Source of the DNA: Dryomyza anilis
Lineage: Eukaryota; Arthropoda; Insecta; Diptera; Dryomyzidae
Direction of reading: 5' to 3'
NCBI GenBank assembly: GCA_951804985.1
Contig: OX638130.1
Span: 98,391,700 to 98,455,699, forward strand
Length of the DNA stretch: 64,000 nt
In this document: positions 48,567-60,374 of the stretch, in pieces
Position numbering within the stretch: the stretch's first letter is position 1
How the letters are laid out: the number at the start of each line of letters is the position of its first letter
Made by a program: the position numbers and the translations under genes
The notes under the pieces: model-generated
Databases searched by the model: none
Told to the model about the DNA's origin: nothing
The model's input: only the letters and a program-made list of their open reading frames with translations

Positions 48567-49330
48567 CTAGCTGGACCCGTGCACGACTCGTGCCAAGATT
48601 TTGTGAATTAAAAGATATGGAGCGATTTTATTAATATAAAAAACATTTTTATTATTTATATCAGGGGCCCGTGCTTGGCTGTGGAAGTTTTTTATTGGTT
48701 TTATAAATGTAGTAACCAAATAATAAATCTCCGCCAAAACAACTTTTCTCAAAGACAATTTTCCCCATAGAACGCTTTCCCGTAGAATTCTTCCCGGTAG
48801 AAATCTTCCCGTAGAACTCATCCGGTAGAATTCTTCCCCGTAAAATTTTAATGTGGTGAGTTTCAGTGTGGTGAGTTTAGGTGAGGTGAATTTTGGTGTA
48901 GTGAGTTTTAGTGTTGTAAGTTTTAGTGTGGTGAGTTTTAGTGCGGTGAGTTTTAGTGTGGTGAGTTTTAGTGCGGTGAATTTTATTGTGGTGAGTTTCA
49001 GTTTAGTGAATTTTATTGTGGTGAGTTTTAGTGTGGTGAATTTTAGTGTGGTGAGTTTCATTATGGTGAGTTTTAATGTGGTGTGGTTGCATTTGTATAT
49101 TTTTTTTGTATTAGAGTTTTTTGTTTCAACTTTTTAGCTTGTGTATGTGCTGAGTTATGTCGTGGGAGGTACCACGCCTATTTGTCCAATCGCGCCCATA
49201 TATAGCCTATGACTCCCTCGGGAGTTGTATCCTGTTACAAAATTTCAGTTAAATCGGTTCAGCAGTTTAGACGTGATGCTGGAACAAACAGACAGACCGA
49301 CAGACGGACCAAGAGTTTTATATATATAGA
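48567..49330 (-). mobile_element. non-autonomous Helitron 2 of a tandem pair
   Basis: Reverse orientation. 3' end CTAGCTGGACCCGTGCACGA (plus-strand reading) with the hairpin GCACGACTCGTGC just inside; 5' end TCTATATATATAAAACTC (minus strand) ending at 49330 before T. Inside is a GTGGTGAGTTTTAGT minisatellite (about 48850-49085). Same family as 52352-53460, with which it shares both ends. The KLTT-repeat open frame on the minus strand is the minisatellite read as protein. Confidence 0.85.
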
Positions 49331-49524
49331 TGAAGGTTTTTAGAAAATCTTGACTCATCAGCCGACTGCTCCGGGGCCACTGAACCGAATGTAATGAATT
49401 TTGCAGTAAATAATCGACTTTGAAATCACTATAAAATGCTATTTGACCTCTCTACGACGAGAGAAAATCAGCCGATTTCTCCGGGACCACTGGACAGAAT
49501 GTAAGGAATTTTGCAGTAAATAAT
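49331..49524. repeat. short direct repeats (CAGCCGAyTkCTCCG)
   Basis: The phrase ATCAGCCGATTTCTCCGGGACCACTG with AGGAATTTTGCAGTAAATAA appears twice within 49350-49524, and a third partial copy is near 50090. Likely parts of one old repeat, split by the MITE at 49525. Confidence 0.55.
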
Positions 49525-49929
49525 CTACACACAAAAAAATATCATCAAAAATTTCACCAACTACCAGTATTCATCATATTGATGATTTCATTCATTAAAC
49601 TAAAATCGTATTTTTTAAATGTTTTTCATTTTCAATATTTTTTTTAACATCAAATTTCAAAGACAAATTTGCAAAGACTCCATTTCATCATATTAATGAA
49701 TAATGTACATCATATTGATGAATTTTGCTCATCAAACCACATTAATTTAAATATCATAAATCTTATAAGAATTATAAATACATAAATGTGTAAATAAAGA
49801 CAATTTTTTTTTTTTTTGAAATTTGATGTTATAAAAAATATTAAAAGTGAAAAACATTGAAAAAATACGATTTTAGTTCAATGAATACTGGTAGTTGGTG
49901 AAATTTTTGGTGATATTTTTTTGTGTGTA
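49525..49929. mobile_element. foldback MITE with TACACACAAAAAAATATCA ends
   Basis: Outer ends are inverted copies over about 49 bp with one mismatch (TACACACAAAAAAATATCA ... CTACCAGTATTCAT). The similarity continues inward through ATCGTATTTTTTAAATG and AACATCAAATTTCAA. About 405 bp and no coding capacity. It interrupts the direct repeats on either side. Confidence 0.82.
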
Positions 49930-50269
49930 CGACGACCTGAAGATATGATTGATTTAGAAGATATGAATGATTTAAGAAATTTTATTTTTAAAAATCGATT
50001 TTAAAATTCTACAAAACTGCGTAGACTTTGACCCCTCTACGATTCTCCGTTTAGATGATATGAAAGTTTTAAGAAAATCTTGACTCATCAGCCGATTTCT
50101 CCGATACTTTGACGATGCTATGGTATTGCCAAAAGTAGATTTTTAAATTTTCAAAAATTTATTTTCTTATTTGAATGACCCCTCGAATTACTGACATGGA
50201 TGGATGTTCCAATTTTTTTTACTGTTTTGGAGAATACATTTTTCAAAAAAGTGATTTTATAATTTTTTG
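49930..50269. other. non-coding spacer
   Basis: AT-rich. It contains a partial copy of the CAGCCGATTTCTCCG repeat (about 50090). No gene. Confidence 0.5.
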
Positions 50270-50515
50270 TTGTGCTGGTTTTTTTTTTTACTGTTATTCA
50301 GTAAAAACTTTTATGCAGTATAACTGTTATACAATAAAAGTTTTATGCAGTAAAATCTTATATGGCAAAACAATTATAGTGTTAAACTGCTATACAGTAA
50401 AACTGTTTTTAAGTAAAACTGTTATACAGTGAAACTATTATACTGTAAAACTGTTATACAGTAAAATTATTATATGGTAAAACTATTGTACTATGTAAAC
50501 TAGTAAACAGTTAAC
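50270..50515. repeat. CTGTTATACAGTAAAA minisatellite, block 1
   Basis: About 14 imperfect units of 16-18 bp (ACTGTTATACAGTAAA). TGTTATACAGT contains a short palindrome. A second block of the same motif lies at 51100-51262. Confidence 0.75.
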
Positions 50516-50636
50516 CCCTTCAGTTAGTTGTTACCATATGGTAGCAGCTTTTCAAAGACATTTTTCAAATACTCTGTTATAATATTTCGACAGAAATAAG
50601 TTAACTTATAGTTTAGTTTATGATATCTATTATGTG

Positions 50637-50847
50637 TAAGGTTCGCCATTTCATGATGGAAAGATATACCAGCCAACAACGAGTCGAAATTATTAAAATT
50701 TAATACCGAAATTCGAATTCGTTTATCTTTCCATCATGAAATGGCAAACCGTACTGAAGAGAAATGTCAAAAGAGCGGCAAGAAATATGGCGTCGTTTGC
50801 TGTCCCTGTCGCTCTACTTTTGTAGCGTCCCATTCGAAAAATCCTTT
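50637..50847. mobile_element. foldback mariner-derived MITE, left-truncated
   Basis: The right arm is complete (CCATCATGAAATGGCAAACC ... GCTCTACTTTTGTAGCGTCCC), the left arm keeps only GTTCGCCATTTCATGATGG and following bases. The loop holds the first codons of a mariner transposase (QQRVEIIKI, then a stop). It is closely similar to 59578-59877, where both arms are present. Confidence 0.85.
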
Positions 50848-51099
50848 ATTTAAAATAAATGGTGTGTTTATTTTTTCTTAAATAATAATGTATTCAGTGT
50901 AGAATTAATTTGAATATTTGTTTAAATTACAACAAAATACACTACTTTAACTTTTTTATTAAAAACATACCATATGATTACATTCCAAAAAATCATCAAA
51001 AAATATATATTTTTTAAACTTAAAGTGCTTAAAATAATCTAAAAAAAATTTTAAGAACGTTTAATGTTTAATATAAAAAATATTTTCTGAATGGGTTAA

Positions 51100-51262
51100 A
51101 CTGTTGTTAAGTAAATCTGTTATAAAGAATATCTCCTGTAAAGTAAACTGTTAAAAAGTAAATCTGTTGTAAATTAAAACTGGTATATAGTAAAACAGTT
51201 TTGCAGTATAACTGTATTAGAGAAAAAATATTATGCAGTAATACTGTATTACAGTAAAAGTG
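51100..51262. repeat. CTGTTATACAGTAAAA minisatellite, block 2
   Basis: More degenerate units (CTGTTGTTAAGTAAAT, CAGTATAACTGTATTA). Separated from block 1 by about 590 bp, which include the MITE at 50637 and AT-rich DNA. Probably one array that was interrupted. Confidence 0.6.
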
Positions 51263-52351
51263 TTAAACACTTAAACTTATTTTATTTACGACGATTTTGC
51301 TTAAAAGAAAAACTATTCTGCAATAAAACAGGTAGCCAATATAATTATTTTTTATGTGAAACATTTATTTAAAAAAAATTTAAATATGTTAATTCTACGG
51401 TAGCATAGAACTATAATTCTATGAAATAGTTGTTATACAAAATTTTAAAAATTTATTCTATTTTAATTACCAACGTTTTGCCACGTGCTAAGTTTGTCTA
51501 CAATTCACTTATAACAAAAAAATGTTAACTTTTATATTCGAATAGAATATTCAACGATGCACAGTGTGCTCAGCCGTTCTAAAATTGGGTGAAAATCATT
51601 ATTTTCGGAATCACTTGATCGATTTAAAAACAAAATGTTAATTTTTTAATGTTATATGTTTCTCATAAATCATGTATTATACGCATAAATTTTGGAATCA
51701 ACAATCATTATATCCAGCCAAGAATAAGTAATGTTTTGGTTTTTATTCATAATATATGACTAAGGTAAAAATATGTTTGTTCATGTTTTATGTATAATAT
51801 ATTCATGAGTAATTGGAATAAGTTCCGGAATACATTTTATGATTTATTATTCATAGTTCATGATTAAAATATCATACGTTAGGAAGGCAAGTAACATCCA
51901 AAAAATAATGGAAAATACATCACTTCAATTTATTTGTCTGTTAAATTTCACATTTATTTTCAAATGACTTATATTTCACTTTATTTAGATACTTAAATGT
52001 TTATTAGACTGCAGATACGTGGTTTTTCACAACTGGCGTGAATTACGCATTAAAAAAATTAATATGCAAAACAAGTGCTGATAAAATAATCATAATTTCA
52101 CATGTTTCGATTTATAATAAAATTTGTAATATTTATGAAACTTATTTATATTAAATACATAGTGATTTACAGTTTTTTATGGCAGTTGTTTTTTAGTAGG
52201 TATTATACATAAGTCATGAATATAACTCATAAATAAGAAAATTAGAAAGAAATTGTGTTTTATGAATGTCTTATTCATAAATCATCAGTAAACAATGTTT
52301 TCCGTGTAGATATCTTTTAAAACTGATTTCAGTTTATGATGTATGTGTTAA
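51263..52351. other. non-coding spacer
   Basis: AT-rich, with recurring TTATTCATAAATCAT-like phrases (51660-51870 and 52200-52290). No gene supported. Confidence 0.5.
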
Positions 52352-53460
52352 TCTATATATATAAAACTCTTGGTCCGTTTGTCAGTCTGTCTGTCTGTTT
52401 GTTCCAGCATCACGTCTAAACCGCTGAACCGATTTAACTGAAATTTTGCCACAGGATACTAAGGAGTCCGGAGGGTGTCATAGGCTATATATGGGCGGGA
52501 TTGGACAAAGGGGCGTGGTACCTCCCATACAATCTAAACTTTCAAAACGACATAACTCAGCACATACACAATCTGAAAAGATGAAACAAAAAACTAAAAT
52601 TCACCACACTAAAACTCACCACACTAAAACTCACCACAATAAAACACACCACACTAAAACTCACCACACTAAAAATTCACCAGACTAAAACTCACCACAC
52701 CAAAACTCACCACATTAAATCTCACCACACCAAAATTCACCACACTAAAACTCACCACACTAAAACTCAACACAATAAAGCTCACCACACTAAAACTCAC
52801 CACACTAAAACTCACCCTTCTAAAAACTCACCACACCGAAACTCACCACACTAAAACTCACCACACTAAAACTCACCACACTAAAACTCAACACAATAAA
52901 ACTCACCACACTAAAACTCACCACACTAAAAATTCACCACACTAAAACTCACTGCACTAAAAATTCACCACACTAAAACTCACCACACTAAAACTCACCA
53001 CACTAAAACTCACCACACTAAAACACACCACACTAAAACTCACCACACTAAAAATTCACTAAACTAAAATTTCAACACACTAAAACTCACCACATTAAAA
53101 CTAACTACACTAAAACTTCTACTGGGAAAAACTCTACTGGGAAGAATTCTACCGGGAAGAGTTCTACCGGGAAGAATTCTACGGAAAAGCGTTCAATAGG
53201 GAAGAATTTTACGGCGAAGATTTCTACTGGGAAGAATTCTAAGGCGAAATATTCTACTGTCTGAATTGTCTTTGAGAAAAGTTGTTTTGACGGAGAATTA
53301 TTATTTGGTTACTACATTTATAAAACCAATAAAAACTTCCACAGCGAAGCACGGGCCCCTGATATAAAAAATAATAATAATGTTTTTTTATATTAATAAA
53401 ATCGCTTTATAACTATGAATTCACAAAATCTTGGCACGAGTCGTGCACGGGTCCAGCTAG
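52352..53460 (+). mobile_element. complete non-autonomous Helitron with minisatellite core
   Basis: 1109 bp. The 5' end TCTATATATATAAAACTC follows A at 52351. The 3' end GCACGAGTCGTGCACGG...CTAG finishes at 53460 and is followed by T. A 13-nt hairpin (GCACGAGTCGTGC) sits about 11 nt before CTAG. These are the standard Helitron signs: TC start, hairpin, CTRR end, insertion between A and T without target duplication. Inside, an ACTCACCACACTAAA array covers about 52598-53110. No Rep/helicase gene, so it depends on an autonomous partner. Confidence 0.88.
52598..53110 (+). repeat. 15-bp ACTCACCACACTAAA minisatellite
   Basis: About 33 units of 14-16 bp, with few substitutions, within the Helitron. 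The same motif in opposite orientation forms arrays in the Helitrons at 47834 and 48567. It is not a CRISPR array: the units are directly adjacent without spacers. Confidence 0.9.
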
Positions 53461-54289
53461 TTGTTTATAAATCTACCGTATAAATGTTTTGCTTTTATGA
53501 TAAAATGCATAAATGTTAAGTAAAGTTTTTAAAAATTAAAAAAAAAATCGTCTTTAAAACTAAACAAGATATTTTCTCAAGCGAGCTCATTTCATTTAGA
53601 TCATAATGTAAACTTTTTATAAAACAAATAATTTTAAAAATCGGCTAACTTTGGAATATTTAACAATATTTGAAATATTTTTTTTTGAATAAAATTTCAA
53701 TTTTACTGATTTGTTATCTCCATAACCATTAAATATACAATTTGCAATTTCAAAATTTAACTTCTCTCAAGAATTCTCTAAACAATAATTTTAAAATCAT
53801 TTTAGTGCTTACAAAAATAATGAATTTCAGCCAATTTTAGAGCGTTTGAACACACTGTGCGACGTAGAATAGTAATTCGAGTAGCAGGTAAAAGTTTGGC
53901 AATAAAATTTGTTTTTAAATGAAAAATAAAAACAAGAAAATTGCAGCGAAATCTGTTCTGTTAAATGAATGAAATATTGAAATAAACGAGTGTTAAAATG
54001 TTGCATGCCTCCGGAAATGAGACACACGAGCCAAACATGCGAGTATTGGATGGTAAAAGTTTTGTGGTGCATCTTGTGCCAAATTAAAAATCGGTTTCCA
54101 ACAAGCCTTTCTGCCGCTTGCTGTCTGTCTGTTTTCTGTCTGTTGCTTTAGCGAGGAAGAAGGTTATTAAAGGAAGTGTTGCTGTGACATAACGGGCACT
54201 AAAATTACACTGAAAAATAAATTGCATTCATTTTTTAATATTGTCGAAATGTGTGACTTTTTGAAATTCATTTATTCATTTACGAACTT
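53461..54289. other. non-coding region
   Basis: AT-rich with a more complex part at 53840-54190 (CACTGTGCGACGTAGAATAG, GCCTCCGGAAATGAGAC). A minus-strand open frame there lacks known features. No gene call. Confidence 0.4.
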
Positions 54290-55150
54290 AGATTTTTATG
54301 AACTTTTAATATATGAATCTGTGAACTTAAGAATTTCTAATCTTTTGCTTAAAAATATATATGTAAATAGATGGAAAAATTCATAAAAACTATGAATTTA
54401 TACACGTGATAAATAACTTGATAAATACTAAGTATTATAAATCAAATATATGAATATTTCTAAAATATTAATGAATTTGTTCATAATATTCATATCTTAT
54501 ATGTATTTCTTATTATTGACCATCACACATATTCTAAACACCATTTATTTTCATCAATTATTAAATTAATTGATGAACAAATGCATAAATACTATGTATT
54601 CTTTATTAGAAATACAAAAAATATAAAATATTGATGAACGAATTCATAACTACTATGAATATTTATCAATAACTGCATAACAAAAATGTGTGATGAACAA
54701 ATTCATAGATACTAAGTATTATTCATCAAATATTTTGATAATATTAATTAATATAGGAAAAAATTAAAAAAAAAACTATGAATTTTCGTAATTTATTGAA
54801 TAATAAATGTGATGAATAACTTCATAAATACTAAGTACTATAAATCAAATATATGAATATTTCTAAAATATTAATCAACAAATACATAACTAATATGTAT
54901 TACTTGTACCATTTATTTTCATCAATTATTAAAATAATTAATGAACAACTGCATGAATACTATGTATTCTTTATTAGAAATATGAACAATATAAAATATT
55001 GATGAACAAATTCATAACTATTAAGAATATTCATCAATAGTTAAATAACAAAAATGGGTGATGAACAAATTCATCAATACTATGTAATATACATTCAAAA
55101 TTTGATAATATTAATTAATATAGAAATAATAATAATATTATTGAATTGAA
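54290..55150. repeat. AT-rich repeats built on GATGAACAAATTCATAA
   Basis: Phrases such as GATGAACAAATTCATA, CTAAGTATTATAAATCAAA and TATGAATATTTCTAAAATA recur with changing order. One stretch of about 200 bp at 54415-54600 is similar to 54826-54980. Degenerate, with no regular period. Confidence 0.65.
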
Positions 55151-56399
55151 ATTGGAATACTAATGTTTGATTTATGATTATTTTATATATGAAGATTATT
55201 TTATGAATATTTCATTGATATTTTACGAAGTTCATTTTTTTCTGTGTGTTTTCCGTTCACTTATTTTATTGTACTTTGTTGTAAATGTTCGAATTAGCCT
55301 CGTTTTGCAAACGACTGACAAAATTTTTGACCAAATCCAAAACGGAAAAGTTGAAAGTTTCTAGCACAGCGTTAAACGTTCACAATTTTTGGCTATTTGC
55401 TGCCGCGTGGGGGTCTGTCTGACCCCACAGCAGATTCGTAATAATAGATGGAAATTTGTGCATTCAAAAAGTTACTCTCGTGCATATGCCCGAAACTGTC
55501 TGCTGCTATAAATTCAGTGCAAATTAGCAAAATTAATTATTTAATTAATGGTCGCAACTCATTAAGGCTGTTCGTCGGCGTCATCGCCGTCATCGTCTAT
55601 CTGACTCGTTTACATGCTGCATGCTGCATAGAAAATGTGCCGTTGTAAAATTTATAAAAAGAATCTTTAAAGGTTTTTATTCTGCAAGTTAAAATGCTTA
55701 ACAGCAGCTGGTGCTGGTGCTGTTGCTTTGAGGTCCTTCTGCCTTTTGCTGTCGTTCATAATTTAGACCAAAGTTTGTCGTGTTTAATATCCGCAGTTAG
55801 CTGTTTTCGCTGTTTCCTTTTATAACATGCTCGAACCTATTGCCTCTACCCTCTAGCAAATTCTTGTAGCATTTTGCAACCTATTGCAACTTCTTGCACA
55901 CTCTTTGCAGCCTTGTGCACCATTTTACATCCTCTTAGACCCTCTTAGATGTTTCTGCACCCCTCTTAAAGCTTACTAAACTCACTTTCCAACCTACTAA
56001 ATCCCGCAGCCTCCCCTTCGTCAAAGCAATTAGCGTGTGCAGCTAGCTCAAGTTCGTTTTTCCGGTTTTTAAAGCTAAATTTGCGCACAACATTGGCGCA
56101 ACTTTGACGCAACTTTGGTGCAACTTTGCTGCACAGACTTTTCAAGTGTTTAATTTGTCAATGTGTATATGGAATGCAGCCTCCCTATAGAAGTGTGTGC
56201 GTGCCTTTAAGTACCTCTCAAGATGTCTCCAGTGCAAAATTATACAACTTGCAGTAATGACCACCGCCTCCTTTATCATAGAGCACGCAATATTCAAGCA
56301 ACGTTCGCCACGTTTTTGACAGAGTGTTGATCATATTTTGTTGTGCGACCAGCTGCTCAGAAAATTACTTTTTTCTAATTTATGCAGATGGATTAATGT
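55151..56399. other. complex non-coding region, possible regulatory DNA
   Basis: 55230-56360 is markedly less AT-rich and not repetitive at large scale. It contains local echoes such as GCAACTTTGACGCAACTTTGGTGCAACTTTG (about 56088-56130 in parts) and CAATTAGC homeodomain-like cores (about 56028). Short open frames (55448-55648) have no domain. It may be an enhancer or conserved intronic DNA; inferred from composition only. Confidence 0.4.
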
Positions 56400-57520
56400 G
56401 TGAAATGTGCAAAAAAATTAATTTTGAAAAATTTTGAATTTAAAGTGAAAATTTGAATTCTTAGAAGAAAAAAAAATGTACTTCTTAGTCAAAATTTCAT
56501 TTCTAGTGCAAAAAATAAATTTTTAGTGAAAACTAAATTTTCAGTTAAAAATGTATTTTTCAGTGAAAAATTGATTTTTTAGTGAACACGGATTTTTTGT
56601 GAAAAATTGATTTTTTTTGTCAGTAAAAAATTAAATTTTAGTGAAAAATTGAAATTTTAGTAAAAAAAAAATGGTACTTTTTATTAAAAATTGAATTTTT
56701 AGTGAAAAATTGAATTTTTAGTGAAAAATTAAATTTTTAGTGAAAAATTGAATTTTTAGTGAAAAATTGAATTTTTAGTAAAAAATTGAATTTTTAGTGA
56801 AAAATTGAATTTTTAGTGAAAAATTGAATTTTTAGTGAAAAATTGAATTTTTAGTGAAAAATTGAATTTTTAGTGAAAAATTGAATTTTTAGTGAAAAAT
56901 TGAATTTTTAGTGAAAAATTGAATTTTTAGTGAAAAATTGAATTTTTTAGTGAAAAATTGAATTTTTAGTGAAAAATTGAATTTTTAGTGAAAAATTGAA
57001 TTTTTTGTGAAAAATTGAATTTTTGAAAAATTGAATTTTTTGATGAAAACTGAATTTTTAGTGAAAAATTGAGTTTTTATTCAAAGTTAAATTTTTAGTG
57101 TAAAATTGAATTTTTAGTGAAAAATTGAATTTTTAGTGAAAAATTGAATTTTTAGTGAAAATTGAATTTTTAGTGAAAATTTGAATTTTTAGTTAAAAAT
57201 TATTGAAAATTAAATTTTTAGTGAAAAATTAAATTTTTAGTGAAAAATTAAATTTTAGTGAAAAATTAAATTTTTAGTGAAAAATTAAATTTAATAAAAA
57301 ATTGAATTTTTAGTGAAAAATTTAATTTTAATTTAAAACTTGAAGTTTTAGTGAATTGAATTTTTAGTTAAAAACTTAATTTTTTGTGAAAATTTGTATT
57401 ATTAGTGAAAATTTAATTTTTTGTCCAAAATTGAATTTGGTATAATTAATAATTAACATTTTGCTGAAAAATGTAATTTTTAGTGAAAATTTGAATTTTT
57501 TGGTTATATCACATTTTTGG
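56400..57520 (+). repeat. 19-bp minisatellite GAATTTTTAGTGAAAAATT, forward array
   Basis: About 1.1 kb, with a regular core (about 56670-57010) of some 18 near-perfect 19-bp units, and degenerate flanks with several dozen units in all. AT-rich. The same unit occurs in reverse orientation at 58200-58605. Confidence 0.92.
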
Positions 57521-58199
57521 TTATATCACATTTATAATTTTAATTTGTGACGTTTCTTATTTTTTTTTTTGTTTTTAAATTTTGAATGAATTGTGATAAT
57601 TAAAGCATGGTTCAATGTATCATTTCCAAAGTAAAATTTTTATAGAACTTTATAAATCTCAAATTAAATGAAAATTTGAAATGAAAGCTGTCTACTTAAT
57701 TCTAACAAATATTGATTTATATTTAAGTATAAAATGAAAGCACAATACCATGTCATTGTCACACAATACAATATATCGTCGTCGTCCGTCTAAGCCGTCG
57801 CCGCCTTAACATCTCCGGCATACAATGAAAAGCATATTTTACAGTTGGTGGTCACTCAACTGAACGTTATAAAATCTATTAAAATCTGGGCGTTTTAATT
57901 ATTATTAGAACAGGAGCAGAAGCTGAAGCAGCAGCCAACAACCACCCATAATACCAAAAATAATCATCTTCATAACAATAATAATTAAAATCCCCATACA
58001 TTGCGGCGGCTGCTGCTGTTGGCAACGATATTTGTTGTTAGTAGTTGGTCCTGAATAATAGGACCATGACATGCATATTAAAGCAAAATTTAAGTGGCAG
58101 ACACTGCATGCATCGCATCGACATGGTGCTTAATGTGAACCCAGCAGACATTTAGATGGGGCTCGAAAATTTAATAGGCACTGGCAACTTTGACTAAAT
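57521..58199. other. unique spacer between two inverted minisatellites
   Basis: About 680 bp. 57740-58160 is complex and less AT-rich (CGTCGTCCGTCTAAGCCGTC, GCGGCGGCTGCTGCTG, CTGCATGCATCGCATCG). No gene. Possible regulatory element between the arrays. Confidence 0.45.
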
Positions 58200-58605
58200 T
58201 CAAATTTTCATTAAAAATTAAATTTTTCACTAAAATTTAAGTTTTTCACTAAAAATTCAATTTTTTTTTACTAAAAATTCAATTTTTTTTACTAAAAATC
58301 AAATTTTCACTAAAAATTCAATTTTTCACTAAAAAGGCAATATTTCACTATTAATTCAATTTTTCACTAAAAATTCAATTTTTCACTAAAAATTCAATTT
58401 TTCACTAAAAATTCAATTTTTCACCAAAAATTAAATTTTTCACCAAATATTAAATTTTTCACTAAAAATTCAATTTTTCACTAAAAATTTAATTTTTCAC
58501 CCAAAATTGAATTTTAAGTGAAAAAATTCAATTTAACATAAATACAATTTTTCATTGAATTTTTCATTTGCATTGAAATTTCAAATTTTCACTTAAATAG
58601 AAAAT
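58200..58605 (-). repeat. 19-bp minisatellite, inverted array
   Basis: Units ACTAAAAATTCAATTTTTC are the reverse complement of the unit at 56400-57520. About 16-20 copies, more degenerate than the forward core. Confidence 0.9.
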
Positions 58606-59577
58606 TATCACATGTGGGTTTAAGACCATTCAGCTGCCCTATGCACTAGCTCTAAAAATAGCGGAAGATATGCGCGGAAGCTTCAAATATTGCATTATTC
58701 AACAGGCAGCCGAACAATACACAAACTTGGCCATAACTTGTATTTGATTATTGTTGCTGTTGTTGGTATTGTTGGTGTCTGTGGTTGGTGTCCGTTGTTG
58801 TTTCTGCTGTTCCAACAATGCAACACTGTATTGGCCATGTGTCAAAGACGAGCCCTGTTCTGTTGCCTGCCTGCTGCCTCAAATTCAATTAAACTTATAA
58901 AAATCCGAATTAGTTTGTGGGCGAAGGCAGTAGAGCTATGTAGAGCTGATATAGTCGAAAATTCGAGATAGAAACACACACACAATAACAAAAACATACA
59001 TGTGTATTACAACAACTACATGAGTAGTAGCTATCTATCTATACACTTGAAAATTGAATTAGGATTTGCCTAAAAATTACATTGACCGATATCGTATGAA
59101 TTCCAATCGATTATGTCAGAAAATCCAAATTTCGTACAAAATTTTGAAAGAAAGAAAGAAACAAATAAAATTATGATTTAACCTTGAATTTCGATTAATG
59201 TTGAATTTCGATTAATGTTGAATTTCGAATAATGAAACATTCGTAATATAAAAGCAAAACAAAAAACATGAAATGTAATTTGATGTTTTTTCACAATTAA
59301 AAACGGTTTATTAAAAAAATCATGTGGGCTGTTAAAGTAAAAATGTTGATACAAAAACACTAACTTTCGGTTAAAGCCGTAAAAATAAAAACAATAACCT
59401 TAAAAATATATTTAAAATTTAGAAGTGTAGTTTTAATTATTTTTGTTTTTCCAAAATTTGTTTTTTTGAAAATGAAAAAAATGGTTCAAAAATTTAACCA
59501 CTCACAGAAAAATAATTTCTTGATTTTATTCATATATAAAGAGTTTTTCAATAAGAGCGCTACAAAAGTTTTTTTTC
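58606..59577. other. non-coding region
   Basis: 58620-59050 is complex (TTGTTGCTGTTGTTGGTATTG), with an open frame at 58690-58971 that reflects GTT/CTG runs and has no domain. 59051-59540 is AT-rich, with a tandem AATTTCGATTAATGTTG duplication at about 59187-59222. 59541-59577 is an extra mariner-type tip, TTTTTCAATAAGAGCGCTAC. Confidence 0.5.
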
Positions 59578-59877
59578 AGGATATTTCAGCAGGGACGCTA
59601 CAAAAGTAAAGCGACAGGGACTGCAAACGACGACATATTTCTTGCCGCTCTTTTGACATTTCTCTTCAGTAAGGTTTGCCATTTCATGATGGCAAGATAT
59701 ACGAGCCTACAACGAGTCGAAATTATTAAAATTTACTACCGAAATTCGAATTCGTATATCTTTCCATCATGAAATGGCAAATCTTGCTGAAGAGAAATGT
59801 CAAAAGAGCGGCAAGAAATATGGCGTCGTTTGCTGTCCCTGTCGCTCTACTTTTGTAACGTCCCTGTTGAAAAACCC
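59578..59877. mobile_element. complete foldback mariner-derived MITE
   Basis: About 300 bp. Each arm (about 120 bp) runs from a CAACAGGGACG.TACAAAAG-like tip through GCGACAGGGAC.GCAAACGA, TTGCCGCTCTTTTGACATTT to GCCATTTCATGATGG. The loop of about 50 bp encodes the start of a mariner transposase: after two ATG codons it reads ARYTSLQRVEIIKIYYRNS. So both arms are copies of the 5' end of one mariner family, one of them inverted. Confidence 0.87.
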
Positions 59878-60374
59878 AATTTTGTAACCATTATTTAATT
59901 GTTAAATACTGCTTGCTTGATTTATAAAATAAGTATTATTTAAAAAAAAAAACTTTTGTTTTTTTAATAAATTAATTGATGGATATTTTTTATTACAAAA
60001 TTTAAAAAAATATATTTATTTTGAAAATTTTTTGAAAAAAAAAATTATATTACTAAATTTTGTTTACAAAAAAATGTTTAAAATTTTTATTTTCGTAAAA
60101 AAATGTCAGAAAAAAATTGTTTTTCAAGTAAATTTTTTTTTGAAGAAAATAAATTTTAAAAAATATACTTTAAAAAAATATTTATTAATAAAAAGTTGTA
60201 ATTATAAATAAATGTATTACAAAAAAAAAATTTACTAATTTATGCATGTCGGCATGCATTATATAAGAAATAACATACAAGAACTACTTCAGAACCGAGA
60301 AGTATGGCAAAAAATGAACAAAAAATAAATATTTTGATTGAAATTCAGTTTGATAAACAACATTCTTCAATATG
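59878..60374. other. AT-rich spacer
   Basis: Mostly A and T runs. Nothing recognised. Confidence 0.55.

Noticed and set aside
48567..49061. Open frame of KLTTLKLTT repeats on the minus strand, and its plus-strand VVSFSVVSF partner
   Set aside because: A 15-bp minisatellite inside a Helitron keeps frames open on both strands.
52598..53110. CRISPR-like appearance of regularly repeated units
   Set aside because: Units are adjacent with no unique spacers, in a eukaryotic Helitron.
58690..58971. Open frame of 93 codons with a hydrophobic stretch
   Set aside because: Hydrophobic part comes from GTT/GTTG runs; no domain and no signal that it is expressed.
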